Shown piece by piece: positions 8,215-18,299 of a DNA stretch of 64,000 bases (its first letter is position 1; each line of letters begins with the position of its first letter). This DNA is from an uncultured Bacteroidota bacterium (GTDB lineage Bacteria; Bacteroidota; Bacteroidia; JADZBD01): assembly GCA_937924855.1 (NCBI GenBank), contig CALEYQ010000069.1, positions 1-64,000 of the forward strand, given 5' to 3'. Below the pieces are notes generated by a model. It was given only the letters and a program-made list of their open reading frames with translations. It did no database searches and was not told the origin of the DNA. A program made the translations under genes and the position numbers.

Positions 8215-8610
8215 ATGAATAATATGACCACTCAGGTAACATTTGGAATCTCAGTTTCGGCCATAGCCACTTATCAGCCTTATTACTCAAAACCTGAAGA
8301 CGGTCACTTTTTGTTTACTTACCGGATCAGGATTGAAAACAAAAGCGAATACACCGTGAAGTTGCTGAGCCGGCATTGGATCATTAAAGATTCGGTCGGA
8401 GAAACAAGGGAAGTAATCGGTGAGGGTGTTGTTGGTCAGCAACCCGTATTAATGCCTTCTGATATTTACGAATACGAATCGGCCTGTAACCTGAAATCGG
8501 ACATTGGGCTGATGGAAGGACTTTACATTATGGAAAGGCAGATCGACAAAACCCGTTTTGAGGTAAAAATTCCGGCCTTTTCCTTAACGGCCGCTCCCCG
8601 GATGAATTGA
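8215..8610 (+). CDS. apaG: ApaG domain protein
   Basis: A 131-residue single-domain protein of the ApaG immunoglobulin-like fold, with the glycine-rich GEGVVGQQP and the segment YESACNL typical of the family. ApaG mutants in enterics affect cobalt/magnesium resistance and Ap4A, but a direct activity is not established. The start at 8215 lies 4 nt after the promoter element; an in-frame ATG at 8224 (MTTQVTFG) is an alternative. The 3' end overlaps the convergent MFS gene by 27 bp. Confidence 0.9.
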   Translation: MNNMTTQVTFGISVSAIATYQPYYSKPEDGHFLFTYRIRIENKSEYTVKLLSRHWIIKDSVGETREVIGEGVVGQQPVLMPSDIYEYESACNLKSDIGLMEGLYIMERQIDKTRFEVKIPAFSLTAAPRMN

Positions 8611-9927
8611 TTTTTCCTGAAACCTGAAAAAGGCAAATGCCGCCATCAGGCAAAGACCCGCACCTGCAATACCTCCCAGCCGAAGTCCTAAATCATCTCC
8701 CGGATCGATGCCCCAGAGGGTAAGAACCGCAAAAAGTGCCACACCCAGGGTTTGTCCGAGCTTTACAACGAAAAATTTCACGGCAAAAAACAAAGCTTCC
8801 CGGTTCCCACCATCATTATGGGCAATTTCAGCAAGCAATGCCGTTGGAATAACACCCAATGCGGCCAGCGGATAGGCTGCCAGCAGCGCCAGAAAAATCA
8901 TCTGGCTCAAACCGGAAACAGGAAGGGTTCCCAGGAAAAAAATAAGGCAAAAAACCCCCGACAAAATAAAGAGCCCTGAAATAATCCAGAATTTGTAGCC
9001 CAGTCTTTTCCCGAATTTTGAAATTACCGGATAAAAAATCAGAGAGGAAATTACCATAACCCCCATAAGAACTCCCCCCTTCTCTTTTTCCAGTCCGGCC
9101 AATACGGTTACATAATACAACAACCCGCTCGAGATCAAACTGAGCGAGGTATAAAACGAAAAATCTGCCAGGAGGTAAAACCGGAAATTGCGGATGGCTA
9201 ATGTTTCTTTCAGACTGCGAAACAAACCCGGAGTAACATGTTCAGTTTTTTCACGGAGAGGTTCTTTAAGCAGAAAAGCTGGCAAGCCCATTAAAAAAGC
9301 ACCCGCAAACCCTAAAAGAACCGCAGAAAATTTCAGGGAGGAATTATAATCAGCTGCAAGTCCGGACGCTTCCAATCCTGCCGCAATATTGTTTGAGAGG
9401 GCAGAGATGATAACTCCCACCACGAACCCGGCCTGCTGGTACAGGGAAATACTGATTTTCCCGGGTGTGGTGCGCGCTATTTCAGGAATAAGTGCGTTCA
9501 TGGGAATTACATAGGCCGTGGCACTTACATAAAACAGAATTAAGACCAGCGTGAGCCACCAGGCATTAATTTCGGAAACCTGCCCCACCGGTGGAAAGAA
9601 AACCAATACGGCAAAAAAGGAAGCCGGAATAAAAAATCCTCTTAAAAAGGGAATTCGCCTTCCGAACCGGCTTCGGTTATTGTCGGACCAACGGGCTATG
9701 AGCGGGTCTAGAAAGGCATCGGTGATCCGACCGGCGGAAAATATCAGCGACATCAGATTGACAACTCCAAACCAGGCTATCTGGGGAATCAGGGGGGACA
9801 GCCCGGATTTTTGAGGCGGCAGGTAAAAGTACGGACCCAAAACCAAAATAAGGTTGGTTAGAATGCTCCAGCCAGCCATGCCTGAGGCAAAGAGGAGACG
9901 AATGCGAATGGGAATTTTTTCCTCCAT
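8584..9927 (-). CDS. MFS carrier of the GPH/MelB type
   Basis: A 447-residue membrane protein with about 12 predicted helices. The segment SAGRITDAFLDPLIARWSDNNRSRFGRRIPFL (about 65-97) is the hallmark of the glycoside-pentoside-hexuronide cation symporter family, including the conserved Asp pair and the GRRxPF loop. Substrate cannot be read; sugars or glycosides coupled to Na+ or H+ are typical. It is the last gene of a three-gene minus-strand unit, 6 bp after dacB, so import of cell-wall-derived sugars is conceivable but speculative. Confidence 0.85.
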   Translation of the reverse strand: MEEKIPIRIRLLFASGMAGWSILTNLILVLGPYFYLPPQKSGLSPLIPQIAWFGVVNLMSLIFSAGRITDAFLDPLIARWSDNNRSRFGRRIPFLRGFFIPASFFAVLVFFPPVGQVSEINAWWLTLVLILFYVSATAYVIPMNALIPEIARTTPGKISISLYQQAGFVVGVIISALSNNIAAGLEASGLAADYNSSLKFSAVLLGFAGAFLMGLPAFLLKEPLREKTEHVTPGLFRSLKETLAIRNFRFYLLADFSFYTSLSLISSGLLYYVTVLAGLEKEKGGVLMGVMVISSLIFYPVISKFGKRLGYKFWIISGLFILSGVFCLIFFLGTLPVSGLSQMIFLALLAAYPLAALGVIPTALLAEIAHNDGGNREALFFAVKFFVVKLGQTLGVALFAVLTLWGIDPGDDLGLRLGGIAGAGLCLMAAFAFFRFQEKSIHPGSGR

Positions 9928-9933
9928 GCAATT

Positions 9934-11349
9934 TTACTTCCCCAATTCATTTAACAGCCATTCCAGCTTTTCCCTTGCCATCTTAGGGGAACAATCGTAA
10001 TTGTTAACGATCAGTGAAAAAGTTTGAATTTTATTGCCTTGTTTCCGGTAGCCTACATAACTTCTAACCCGTGAAATATAACCTGATTTATAATACAGGT
10101 TCCCATACCCTGAAACCAGGGAGTTTTGAAAAGCTCCAAAATGCGGGGAAGTGGTCATTTTTCCAAGGATGCGGCAAAACTGCTCAGCGGTTAAACTATT
10201 CCAGCGCGAGAGTCCGCTTCCGTCGTTCATGTAAAAGCCGTTCATATCAATTCCTTTTCCGGCCCAATGATTTTTTACCATTTGACCCGAAGCGCTTATC
10301 GAGGGAATAGCTTTTCCCTGGGCGGAAAGCGTACGGAAAATACATTCGGCAAAAAGATTATTGCTTTTTTTATTGGTAAGATTAACATACTGCTGCAAGG
10401 AAGGAGACTGATGCACAAACAGGGTCTGGGAAATTTTCAACGAGTCGCTGCTCCTGACATAGAAAGACTTTGGCTGTCCTGAAATTTTTATGCCTTCGGC
10501 CCGGAGCAGAGAATCCAGAAACCAGGCGCAATAAAAGGCCGGATCGGGCAGTGAACCTTCCACTTCATAATCGGTTTTTCCGGCAGGTATGGTCCCGAAA
10601 ACCTTTCTGGTTTTTTCAAAGGGCCCTCCGTATATAAATGCCTGATCCGAAAAACCCGAAGCGGTGACATGACTTTCAAGTTTCATTTCGGGAACAGCAG
10701 GTTTTATTTTTGAAATCCTGGCTTTGGAACCGCTCTCACCCGTAGTGTAAAAAACCGTAAATGAATTGTCGCAAAAATTAAGTCCGGAAGGTGAAGCCCC
10801 ATAATAATTACCCATATCGCCCCAAATCCAGGTGGAGGGAGTAATTTCCTCTCCAAACAGGGAAGCATCTCCAATAACAGATCCTTTTATTTCTTTTATT
10901 CCGGCCTTTTTGAGTTTATCCACCCATTCCAGCATAAAGGCCGTACCACCGAAATGTTTGCTTCCCAAACCCGGATCACCGCCACCGCGGATGATCAGGT
11001 TCCCATCCAGCGAGCCCTGAGCGGCATTGATTTTACCCTGCACACCCACTTCGGTTTTAAAGGTAAAATCGGGTTTCAGGATTTCCAGGGCCGTTGCCGT
11101 GGTTATGGCTTTCAAAGCGCTGGCAGGCACCATACCCTTACCCCCGTTCAGGGAAATAATCTGGGAATCGCCTTTGGCATTACAGAGGTGAAAGGAAAGC
11201 ATGCCGTGAGAAAACTCCGGATCCTTTGCCAAAACCTCAAGGCGCTCCTTGAGTACAGCCGTGTTTTGAAATGAAAAAACAAGTGCTGTAGCAAGCAAAA
11301 ACAAAGGAATTCTGAAGGCAAAAAAACCTTTTCCCGGTTTAATTCTCAT
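9934..11349 (-). CDS. dacB: D-alanyl-D-alanine carboxypeptidase/endopeptidase (PBP4, peptidase S13)
   Basis: A 471-residue exported penicillin-binding protein with an N-terminal hydrophobic signal (about 11-27). All three active-site motifs of the S13 family are present: S77-A-L-K80, S329-N-N331 and K421-S-G423, with a large inserted domain between the first two, as in E. coli DacB. It trims or cleaves peptidoglycan cross-links in the periplasm. Its start overlaps the upstream pterin dehydratase stop by 4 bp (ATGA type), so the two are translationally coupled. Confidence 0.93.
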   Translation of the reverse strand: MRIKPGKGFFAFRIPLFLLATALVFSFQNTAVLKERLEVLAKDPEFSHGMLSFHLCNAKGDSQIISLNGGKGMVPASALKAITTATALEILKPDFTFKTEVGVQGKINAAQGSLDGNLIIRGGGDPGLGSKHFGGTAFMLEWVDKLKKAGIKEIKGSVIGDASLFGEEITPSTWIWGDMGNYYGASPSGLNFCDNSFTVFYTTGESGSKARISKIKPAVPEMKLESHVTASGFSDQAFIYGGPFEKTRKVFGTIPAGKTDYEVEGSLPDPAFYCAWFLDSLLRAEGIKISGQPKSFYVRSSDSLKISQTLFVHQSPSLQQYVNLTNKKSNNLFAECIFRTLSAQGKAIPSISASGQMVKNHWAGKGIDMNGFYMNDGSGLSRWNSLTAEQFCRILGKMTTSPHFGAFQNSLVSGYGNLYYKSGYISRVRSYVGYRKQGNKIQTFSLIVNNYDCSPKMAREKLEWLLNELGK

Positions 11350-11579
11350 GGACTGATTTTATCAATTTCAGCGGCGAGTGCATGGTCTTTTGAGGTAACT
11401 ACATCTCCGGCATCATGCGTACACAAACCAAGCCAAACCCGGTTATAATTGATACGAATTTCCGGATGATGCGCATTCACTTCTGAAATCAATGCCACGC
11501 GCATGACAAAAGCCATGGCTTCGGAAAAGTCCTTACATTGAAATTCCCTGGTTAAAATATTGTCGTTTTCTTTCCACAT
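11346..11579 (-). CDS. 4a-hydroxytetrahydrobiopterin dehydratase (PCD/DCoH)
   Basis: A short 77-residue pterin carbinolamine dehydratase. The catalytic signature is complete: H37-H38-P39, then W49 and H55-D56, followed by the terminal helix LAAEIDKIS. It recycles the oxidised pterin formed by aromatic amino acid hydroxylases, or the molybdopterin-related side product; no such hydroxylase is in the window. It leads a unit with dacB and the MFS carrier, a grouping with no obvious functional link. Confidence 0.9.
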   Translation of the reverse strand: MWKENDNILTREFQCKDFSEAMAFVMRVALISEVNAHHPEIRINYNRVWLGLCTHDAGDVVTSKDHALAAEIDKISP

Positions 11580-11772
11580 GGTATTAATTTAAAACAAATT
11601 TGAGAAAAAGAAAAAATAGCTTGGAAATAAAAAAAGTCGTATTATTGTACCCGGAATAAGGGATTACCCGATTCTCTTTTAACATAATCACCTCTTTTAA
11701 TGGTTCTCTGAAAAATTTGCCCGACCGGGCATTTCCCGATAGTAAAACTCTTAATCAAAAATAACCTTTATC

Positions 11773-13245
11773 ATGTACGAAGCTGTTGATCTCAACGGAA
11801 AGCTTGTTGCCGAATTAAAAGATATTGCCAAAAAACTGGATATTCAGGTAGATGGGCTCAAAAAAGGCGAATTAATCTCCAAAATCCTGGAAAAACAAAG
11901 TCAGGACTCCGGAACATCCGGCGATAAAAAACCCGAAACCGTAGCGCCTGTTGCAGAAAAGAAACAGGATGCAACCCCCACCCCTGAGAAAAAAGAAGAT
12001 GAGCTTCCGGCTTTCGTTTCCGAAAATCAGGAAAAAACCAGCCACCAACATCCCGGAAACGGCGGCGATGCACACCCTAAGGGACATCCCCATAAACACG
12101 AAAAAAGAAACGACACTTTCTACAATTTCGATAATGTAGTGCCTGCAGAAGGGGTTCTTGAAATTATGCCCGACGGTTACGGGTTCCTCCGTTCACCCGA
12201 TTACAACTACCTCAATAGTCCCGACGATATTTATGTTTCCCAAAGCCAGATTAAACTTTTTGGATTAAAAACGGGCGACACGGTTCTTGGAAATGTTCGT
12301 CCACCCCGGGAAGGAGAAAAGTACTTTCCCCTTATCAAAGTAGATAAAATCAACGGCCGCGACCCGGGCTATGTCCGCGATCGTGTACCCTTTGAACACC
12401 TCACCCCCTTATTCCCGTATGAAAAATTCAAACTCACCGGTCATCCTAAGGAAAATTTTTCTACCCGTGTGGTAGATTTATTTACCCCCATCGGAAAAGG
12501 ACAAAGAGGATTGATTGTAGCCCAGCCAAAAACGGGAAAAACGGTTCTGCTGAAGGAAATTGCCAATGCCATTGCCGCAAACCATCCCGAAGCCTATCTG
12601 ATTATCCTGTTGATTGACGAAAGACCTGAAGAGGTAACCGACATGGCAAGAAGCGTAAAGGCCGAGGTAATTGCCTCTACCTTTGATGAACCCGCCGAAC
12701 GTCATGTAAGAATTGCCAATATTGTTCTTGAAAAAGCCAAGCGCCTCGTTGAGTGCGGCCATGATGTGGTTATCCTGCTCGATTCCATTACCCGTCTGGC
12801 CCGTGCCTACAATACCGTTCAGCCCGCTTCCGGAAAAGTACTCAGTGGTGGTGTAGACGCCAATGCCCTGCACAAACCCAAGCGTTTCTTCGGCTCGGCC
12901 CGAAAAATTGAAGACGGAGGTTCCCTTACCATTCTGGCTACCGCACTTACCGAAACCGGCTCGAAAATGGATGAAGTTATTTTTGAAGAGTTTAAAGGAA
13001 CCGGTAACTCCGAACTCCAGCTCGACAGGAAACTATCCAACAAGCGTGTCTTCCCTGCCATCGACATTGTGGCTTCCAGCACCCGAAGAGACGATCTGCT
13101 GGTGGAGAAAGATCTTCTGCAAAGAATTTGGATTTTACGGAATCATATCGCCGACATGACTTCGGTAGAAGCCATGGAATTCACCAAAAATCACATGAAG
13201 AATACCAAATCCAACGAAGAGTTTTTGGTTTCCATGAACAGCTAA
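11773..13245 (+). CDS. rho: Transcription termination factor Rho
   Basis: A 490-residue Rho. Residues 8-42 form the N-terminal helical Rho_N domain; 45-115 are a low-complexity insert rich in Lys, Glu, Pro and (91-112) His, as often found in Bacteroidota; the cold-shock RNA-binding domain begins near 125 ([15 protein letters not shown]). The ATPase domain has Walker A PKTGKT (252-257) and Walker [17 protein letters not shown], with all parts to the C-terminus intact. The roughly 190-bp spacer upstream has no gene; it holds a weak hairpin, TGCCC-GACC-GGGCA, at 11718-11731 that might belong to a regulated leader. A DUF4199-like gene follows after 4 bp. Confidence 0.97.
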   Translation: MYEAVDLNGKLVAELKDIAKKLDIQVDGLKKGELISKILEKQSQDSGTSGDKKPETVAPVAEKKQDATPTPEKKEDELPAFVSENQEKTSHQHPGNGGDAHPKGHPHKHEKRNDTFYNFDNVVPAEGVLEIMPDGYGFLRSPDYNYLNSPDDIYVSQSQIKLFGLKTGDTVLGNVRPPREGEKYFPLIKVDKINGRDPGYVRDRVPFEHLTPLFPYEKFKLTGHPKENFSTRVVDLFTPIGKGQRGLIVAQPKTGKTVLLKEIANAIAANHPEAYLIILLIDERPEEVTDMARSVKAEVIASTFDEPAERHVRIANIVLEKAKRLVECGHDVVILLDSITRLARAYNTVQPASGKVLSGGVDANALHKPKRFFGSARKIEDGGSLTILATALTETGSKMDEVIFEEFKGTGNSELQLDRKLSNKRVFPAIDIVASSTRRDDLLVEKDLLQRIWILRNHIADMTSVEAMEFTKNHMKNTKSNEEFLVSMNS

Positions 13246-13249
13246 GCGT

Positions 13250-13900
13250 ATGAATCCCTCTGTTAAGTTTGGTTTGATTGCAGGTGTAACCTCAGCCGCC
13301 TTTTCCTTCGCCATCACCCGTGTTGAAATTTCCAACGCAACCGTTTACACACTGCTGCAGTTTATCCCCATCACGGTAAACCTTGCCTGCATTTTTCTGT
13401 CGGTAAAATCTGCCAGAGACCGGGCCGTGGAAATATTCGACATAAAAACAGCCCTGAAAGCAGGTGTAATTACCGGCGTAGTGGCCAGTTTAATAGGAAC
13501 CGCAGCCGCCTTCTTTCACTGGTACTCGGAAACCCCGGAATCGTTGATGGTTCAGGCAAAAAGTTACGCCGAAAAAGAAATTGCCACCTACCCTCCCATT
13601 GCCGATACTGCTGCCGCTGCTATTGCCTTTAACCAGGCCGTAAAAACAGCAGACAGCGCCCTGGCACTGAAAGAATTTAATCTGGCCTGGAAAAATTATT
13701 GCAAAGCCATTGCCATCGACTCAACCGCCACCGGGCCCAAAGAAAAACTCGATTACATTGTGCAATTCAACATTGCACATTACAAAACCCTGGGAAACTT
13801 TTTCCAGTCGTCCTCTATGCGAATTGTGACACAGATATTAATCGCGTTTATTATTGCGCTGATCAGTTTCTTTCTCGTTAAAAAGAAAGTTTCTTTCTAG
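13250..13900 (+). CDS. DUF4199-like membrane protein
   Basis: A 216-residue protein with four predicted membrane helices: about 5-27, 33-52, 73-94 and 193-211, the third and fourth separated by a soluble helical segment rich in alanine (95-190). The layout and the opening NPSVKFGLIAGV suit the DUF4199 family of Bacteroidota, whose function is unknown; the central soluble part is longer than I would expect. It follows rho by 4 bp and is probably co-transcribed. Its TAG stop shares the palindrome CTAG with the convergent mpl stop. Confidence 0.55.
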   Translation: MNPSVKFGLIAGVTSAAFSFAITRVEISNATVYTLLQFIPITVNLACIFLSVKSARDRAVEIFDIKTALKAGVITGVVASLIGTAAAFFHWYSETPESLMVQAKSYAEKEIATYPPIADTAAAAIAFNQAVKTADSALALKEFNLAWKNYCKAIAIDSTATGPKEKLDYIVQFNIAHYKTLGNFFQSSSMRIVTQILIAFIIALISFFLVKKKVSF

Positions 13901-15258
13901 GAGAGTAATTTCAATGCCAGTTTTTTCAGGTCGATGCCGCCGAAGTCTCCGCTCGACATCAGCAAAAACACCTTTCCCTTTCCGGCAAGTGCCAGCAATT
14001 CGGATTCCAGTAGTGAAGATTCCGAAATAACAACAAGGTCCTTACGCCCGAATTTTTCCTTGATAAATCCCGGCTCAAGATCTTCCATCCGTTTCAAACG
14101 CAGGGCCTCCGGGTTAAAAAACACAAATGCCGTATCGGCAGGATCCAGTGCGCCCCGGTATTCTTCCAGAAAATTTTTATTCAGTGAGGAAAAAGTATGC
14201 AGTTCCATACAGGCTATCACTTCCCTGCCGGGAAACTGTTCCTTCACCGCCGCCACCGTGGCTTTAAGTTTGGAAGGGGCATGTGCAAAATCTTTAAAGA
14301 CCAGGGTGTCCCCGCTTCGGGCAATGGGCTCAAGGCGGTTAGATGCCCCCTCAAAAGTCCGGATTGCTGCATAAAACTTTTCATCCGGCACCCCAAGCAA
14401 ACCTAAAAGCACACGGGCTCCTTCCGCATTTAGCAGATTATGCCGACCGAAAACCCGTAAGTCATAAGAAGTGCCATCGGCGGAAATAAGATGTGTGCGT
14501 TCGCCCGAAATTTCAAATGCCGGGGCACGGTAAGGCACACAATTCAGGTGGGAACCGAAAGACTTAACGAGCGTTCTGAGGTTTGAATCCTCATCGCAAT
14601 AAACCAAAAATCCCCCCGCCTCCATGTTGGTAATGAATATCTGAAACTGCTCCAGGTAAGATTCAAAAGTCGGGAAAACATTGATGTGATCCCAGCCAAT
14701 CCCCGTGAGAATGGCATACCGGGGATGATAATGATGAAACTTCGGCCGCGGGTCAAGAGGCGAACTTAAATACTCATCGCCCTCCAACACTATAAGCGGA
14801 GCATCCGACAACCTTACCATTTTTTCGAAACCGGGAATTTTGGCTCCCACCATATAATCAAAATCATGACCGGCCGCCTTTAACACATGTAACATCATGG
14901 AGGTAACCGTGGTTTTCCCATGGCTCCCACCCACAACAACACGTGTTTTTTCCAGAGATGACATATACAGAAACTCAGGATACGACCAGATTTTCAAACC
15001 CAGCTCACGGGCACGGGCCAGTTCGGGATTGTCTTTCCGGGCGTGCATCCCAAGCACAATTCCATCCAGGTCGGGACTGATTTTTTCGGGAAACCATCCC
15101 GTTTTTTCAGGCAACAACCCGGCGGCTTTTAAACGCGACAATGAAGGTTCAAAAATATGATCGTCGGAACCCGTAACCAAAGTCCCCTTTTCAGCCAGGG
15201 CAAGAGCAAGGTTATGCATGGCAGCACCACCAATGGCAATAAAATGCACTTTCTTCAT
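13897..15258 (-). CDS. mpl: UDP-N-acetylmuramate:L-alanyl-gamma-D-glutamyl-meso-DAP ligase
   Basis: A 453-residue Mur ligase homologue of the Mpl type, which reattaches recycled murein tripeptide to UDP-MurNAc in the cytosol. Visible are the N-terminal nucleotide-binding AIGGAAMHNLA, the ATP loop GGSHGKTTVTSMM, the LEGDEYLSSPLDPRPKFHHYHP segment and the DHINVFPT motif. The ATG at 15258 (MKKVHFIAIGG) fits the family N-terminus; a longer frame to 15309 adds an unlikely extension. A near-consensus TATTTTTA (15266-15273) lies 7 nt upstream. Together with dacB in the window this suggests active peptidoglycan turnover. Confidence 0.9.
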   Translation of the reverse strand: MKKVHFIAIGGAAMHNLALALAEKGTLVTGSDDHIFEPSLSRLKAAGLLPEKTGWFPEKISPDLDGIVLGMHARKDNPELARARELGLKIWSYPEFLYMSSLEKTRVVVGGSHGKTTVTSMMLHVLKAAGHDFDYMVGAKIPGFEKMVRLSDAPLIVLEGDEYLSSPLDPRPKFHHYHPRYAILTGIGWDHINVFPTFESYLEQFQIFITNMEAGGFLVYCDEDSNLRTLVKSFGSHLNCVPYRAPAFEISGERTHLISADGTSYDLRVFGRHNLLNAEGARVLLGLLGVPDEKFYAAIRTFEGASNRLEPIARSGDTLVFKDFAHAPSKLKATVAAVKEQFPGREVIACMELHTFSSLNKNFLEEYRGALDPADTAFVFFNPEALRLKRMEDLEPGFIKEKFGRKDLVVISESSLLESELLALAGKGKVFLLMSSGDFGGIDLKKLALKLLS

Positions 15259-15345
15259 CCGGCGATAAAAATAGTGAGGGCAGGATTGTCTTTGGTTCAA
15301 TACCATCAATATATTTTAACAATGAAATGTTACTCCGGCAAATTT

Positions 15346-15353
15346 TACCTTTG
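15346..15353 (+). promoter_or_regulatory. TAnnTTTG -7 element for miaA
   Basis: TACCTTTG ends 5 nt before the ATG at 15359. Exact match to the -7 consensus; no clear -33 element. Confidence 0.55.
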
Positions 15354-15358
15354 CAGAC

Positions 15359-16267
15359 ATGCAAAAGCCCCACCTGATCATTATTGCAGGTCCCACCGGA
15401 TCGGGAAAGACCCGCCTGGCGATAGAGGTGGCTAAAGCATTCAATACCGAAATAATTTCTTTCGATTCCAGACAATTTTACCGGGAAATGGACATTGGTG
15501 TGGCCCGGCCCTCCCCGGCTGAGTTGGCCGCAGTGAAACACCATTTCATTGCAGCATTTTCTGTGCATGAACCCCTTTCGGCGGGAGCCTTCGCCGACCT
15601 GGCCCGGGAGAAAATTGATTCGGCCAAGGGGCAAAAAGATTTTTGGGTGCTGACCGGAGGCAGCGGACTCTACCTCGATGCCCTGCTTTATGGATTTGAT
15701 GAATTACCCAAACCCGGCAAAGAAATCAGGGAAAAAGTAAACCGGATTTTTACCGAAGGCGGATTGGATGCCCTGATTAAGGAGTTAAAGCAACTTGATC
15801 CCGCCATCCTGGAGATCACCGACATCCGAAATCCGGCACGGTTGAAAAGGGCTCTTGAAGTTTGTTATTCAGGATACACCTATTCCGAACTCAGAAAAGG
15901 CCAAAGAAAAAAAGCCCAATACCCTTTCACCTTATTCGGCATCGATCTTCCCCGGACAGAATTATATGACCGGATAAACCGGAGGGTTGATGAATTCCTG
16001 GACAATGGTCTGGAAGAAGAAGTCAGAAAATTATTTACTGAAAATACACCCCTGCTCGAAACTACTGTGGGTTATAAAGAATGGCTGCCCTATTTAAAAG
16101 AAGGGAAGGGCAAATCCGAAATTCCGGATCTCATTCGTAAAAACTCAAGAAATTATGCCAAGCGGCAAATGACCTGGTTCCGGAAGGTGCCGGATATAGT
16201 TTGGATTTCGGGAAAACCCGAAGAAGTGTTCAGCCATTTGAAAAAAAATATGCCTTGGCTTCCATGA
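15359..16267 (+). CDS. miaA: tRNA dimethylallyltransferase
   Basis: A 302-residue MiaA, which prenylates A37 of tRNAs reading UNN codons. The P-loop GPTGSGKT (11-18), the FDSRQFYREMDIGVARPS segment (catalytic Asp region), and TGGSGLYLDALLYG are all present, with a family-typical length. The start lies directly downstream of a promoter element. The stop overlaps the ATG of the next gene (ATGA), so the MFS gene is probably translationally coupled. Confidence 0.95.
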   Translation: MQKPHLIIIAGPTGSGKTRLAIEVAKAFNTEIISFDSRQFYREMDIGVARPSPAELAAVKHHFIAAFSVHEPLSAGAFADLAREKIDSAKGQKDFWVLTGGSGLYLDALLYGFDELPKPGKEIREKVNRIFTEGGLDALIKELKQLDPAILEITDIRNPARLKRALEVCYSGYTYSELRKGQRKKAQYPFTLFGIDLPRTELYDRINRRVDEFLDNGLEEEVRKLFTENTPLLETTVGYKEWLPYLKEGKGKSEIPDLIRKNSRNYAKRQMTWFRKVPDIVWISGKPEEVFSHLKKNMPWLP

Positions 16268-17505
16268 TCAAAAAGTACCTGAATATCGAGAAGCCGGTAA
16301 TGAATGCCATCATTGCTGAATTTTTTCTTCAGCTCATCAATGCATCCTACCTGGCCATTCTGCCGCTGTACATGAAATCGGAATTGTTTACCGACGGAGA
16401 AATCGGGGATAGCATTAAATTCCGTTACCTCGGGGTATTACTTTCCGCCCTGCCTGTCGGCCTGCTCATCAGGAAGCGGAAAATAAAACCCTTTCTGGTG
16501 GCGTCCACCATTTTTCTTCCCATGCTGGCAATGGGTATTTTATATACGGTGGGAACCCATGATATTTTTTTGAATCATGTATTTCAGATATTATGGGGCG
16601 CTTCCTTCACCCTGATCCAGATTCCCATCCTGCCTTTCATTCTAAGGAACGGGAGTCCGGAAAACCGCACTTTTTCCATTTCTTTAAGCTACGCCACCTG
16701 GAGCGTAGCCACCATAGCCGGAAGTTTGGTAATCTGGGTTTTGAACGGACTAGATCCTCTATTGTTTTCAGAGCGGAACCTGCTTATTGGATTTACGCTT
16801 GCCGGCTGCATTGGCATTTACTTTTCCTTGCGGATCAGGGAAAGTGCCGGACCGGAACCTCTTGCCCCAAGGCAAACCCGCTCAGGAGAAACCGTGCAAG
16901 ACTGGAAAATAATGCTCAGGGCATTAACCCCGGTTTTAATAATTGCCGTGGGAGCCGGGTTCACCATACCTTTTATTTCACTTTTCTTTACCCAGGTTCA
17001 TAACCTCAGCACTTCAGATTTCGGATTGATTAATTTCATTGCAGCCATTCTGGTAGCCACAGCTTCACTTATGGTTCCAAAAATAAAAGAGCAGTTCGGG
17101 TATCGTCTTTCCGTACCTCTTACCCAGTCCCTGGCAATAATTGCCCTGGTAGCCATGGCCACCACTCAGTTTTACTCCTTTCATTATACCGCCGTGTGGG
17201 TGGCCATTTTCTTCTTTCTGCTCCGTCAGCCCTTGATGAATATGGCAGGCCCGATGACAACCGAGCTTGTGATGAATTATGTGGGAAAGAGAAACCGAGA
17301 ATTGGTTTCAGCCCTCACATCAGCCATCTGGAGCGGAAGCTGGTTCTTTTCGGGAATGCTGTTTGCCCGTCTCAGGGATTCCGGTATTCCTTATGCGGAA
17401 ATATTCCTTATTACAGCCGGCTTGTACGCGATGGGGGTGGCCTGGTATTATCTGCTCATTCGGGACCACGACCGAAGGCAACAATCCGGAAAACTGGATC
17501 CCTGA
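16264..17505 (+). CDS. Major facilitator superfamily transporter
   Basis: A 413-residue membrane protein with about 12 predicted helices, starting at the ATG that overlaps the miaA stop (MIKKYLNIEKPVMNA). A longer frame from 16201 lies inside miaA and lacks support. The loop LLIRKRKIKPFLV between helices 2 and 3 resembles the MFS cytoplasmic motif. Sequence gives no substrate. Coupling with miaA is likely positional only. Confidence 0.75.
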   Translation: MIKKYLNIEKPVMNAIIAEFFLQLINASYLAILPLYMKSELFTDGEIGDSIKFRYLGVLLSALPVGLLIRKRKIKPFLVASTIFLPMLAMGILYTVGTHDIFLNHVFQILWGASFTLIQIPILPFILRNGSPENRTFSISLSYATWSVATIAGSLVIWVLNGLDPLLFSERNLLIGFTLAGCIGIYFSLRIRESAGPEPLAPRQTRSGETVQDWKIMLRALTPVLIIAVGAGFTIPFISLFFTQVHNLSTSDFGLINFIAAILVATASLMVPKIKEQFGYRLSVPLTQSLAIIALVAMATTQFYSFHYTAVWVAIFFFLLRQPLMNMAGPMTTELVMNYVGKRNRELVSALTSAIWSGSWFFSGMLFARLRDSGIPYAEIFLITAGLYAMGVAWYYLLIRDHDRRQQSGKLDP

Positions 17506-17530
17506 ATACCTTTCCCGTCGGATAATTCCT

Positions 17531-17538
17531 TAACTTTG
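17531..17538 (+). promoter_or_regulatory. TAnnTTTG -7 element for the gldFG operon
   Basis: TAACTTTG, exact consensus, 32 nt before the gldF ATG; here a normal leader of roughly 25-30 nt would follow, unlike the near-leaderless cases in this window. Confidence 0.5.
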
Positions 17539-17570
17539 CCTGTAAATCCCCCAACCCAGAGGTTAATTAT

Positions 17571-18299
17571 ATGCTGGCTTTATTCCGGAAAGAGATCAGG
17601 GCGTTTTTAAGTTCCCTTATCGGATATATGGCGGTGAGTGTTTTTCTCCTGCTCCTGGGCCTCTTCCTCTGGATACTTCCAGGGTCAACCAACCTTCTCG
17701 ATAATGGCTATGCCAATATAGATCCCTTGTTTGCTTTGGCACCCTGGGTATTTCTGTTTCTGATTCCTGCCGTTACCATGCGTACCTTCAGTGAAGAAAA
17801 GCGGGCAGGAACTATGGAATTGCTCCTTACCCGCCCCCTTACCGACCTTCAGATTATCCTGGCCAAGTATTTTGCTTCGCTAATTTTGGTTTTACTGGCC
17901 CTACTTCCCACCCTCATTTTCTATTATTCCATCTCAAAGTTATCCATGCCACCGGGTATGGATCACGGAGGGACCTGGGGTTCATACATTGGACTGCTCT
18001 TTCTTTCGGGAGCCTTTGTAGCCATAGGGATCTTTTCTTCTTCCTTAACCGAAAATCAGGTGGTTGCATTTATCATTGCCGTATTTCTTTGCTTCTTCGT
18101 TTACCTGGGCTTTCAGTTTGTAAGCGAAATACCCGGCCTCAGAGGATTGGATTATTTTATTCTCAGTCTGGGCATTAACGAGCATTATATTTCGATGAGC
18201 CGGCGAGTAATTGATTCACGGGATCTTATTTACTTCATCAGCATCATAGCCCTGTTTATTCTGTTCACAAAAACCACATTGGAGAGCCGAAAATGGTAA
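17571..18299 (+). CDS. gldF: Gliding motility-associated ABC transporter permease GldF
   Basis: A 242-residue permease with six predicted helices and the ABC-2 hallmark MRTFSEEKRAGTMELLLTRPLTD in the first cytoplasmic loop. Together with GldG and an ATPase (GldA, not in the window) it forms an ABC system needed for gliding in some Flavobacteriia but also present in non-gliding Bacteroidota. The gene overlaps gldG by 7 bp. Confidence 0.9.
   Translation: MLALFRKEIRAFLSSLIGYMAVSVFLLLLGLFLWILPGSTNLLDNGYANIDPLFALAPWVFLFLIPAVTMRTFSEEKRAGTMELLLTRPLTDLQIILAKYFASLILVLLALLPTLIFYYSISKLSMPPGMDHGGTWGSYIGLLFLSGAFVAIGIFSSSLTENQVVAFIIAVFLCFFVYLGFQFVSEIPGLRGLDYFILSLGINEHYISMSRRVIDSRDLIYFISIIALFILFTKTTLESRKW

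Noticed and set aside
11718..11731. A terminator or riboswitch upstream of rho
   Set aside because: The hairpin has only 5 bp and no T run, and no known riboswitch pattern was seen; left as a remark in the rho entry.
13934..14374. A 146-residue plus-strand reading frame
   Set aside because: Antisense to mpl, serine/arginine-rich composition typical of a shadow frame.
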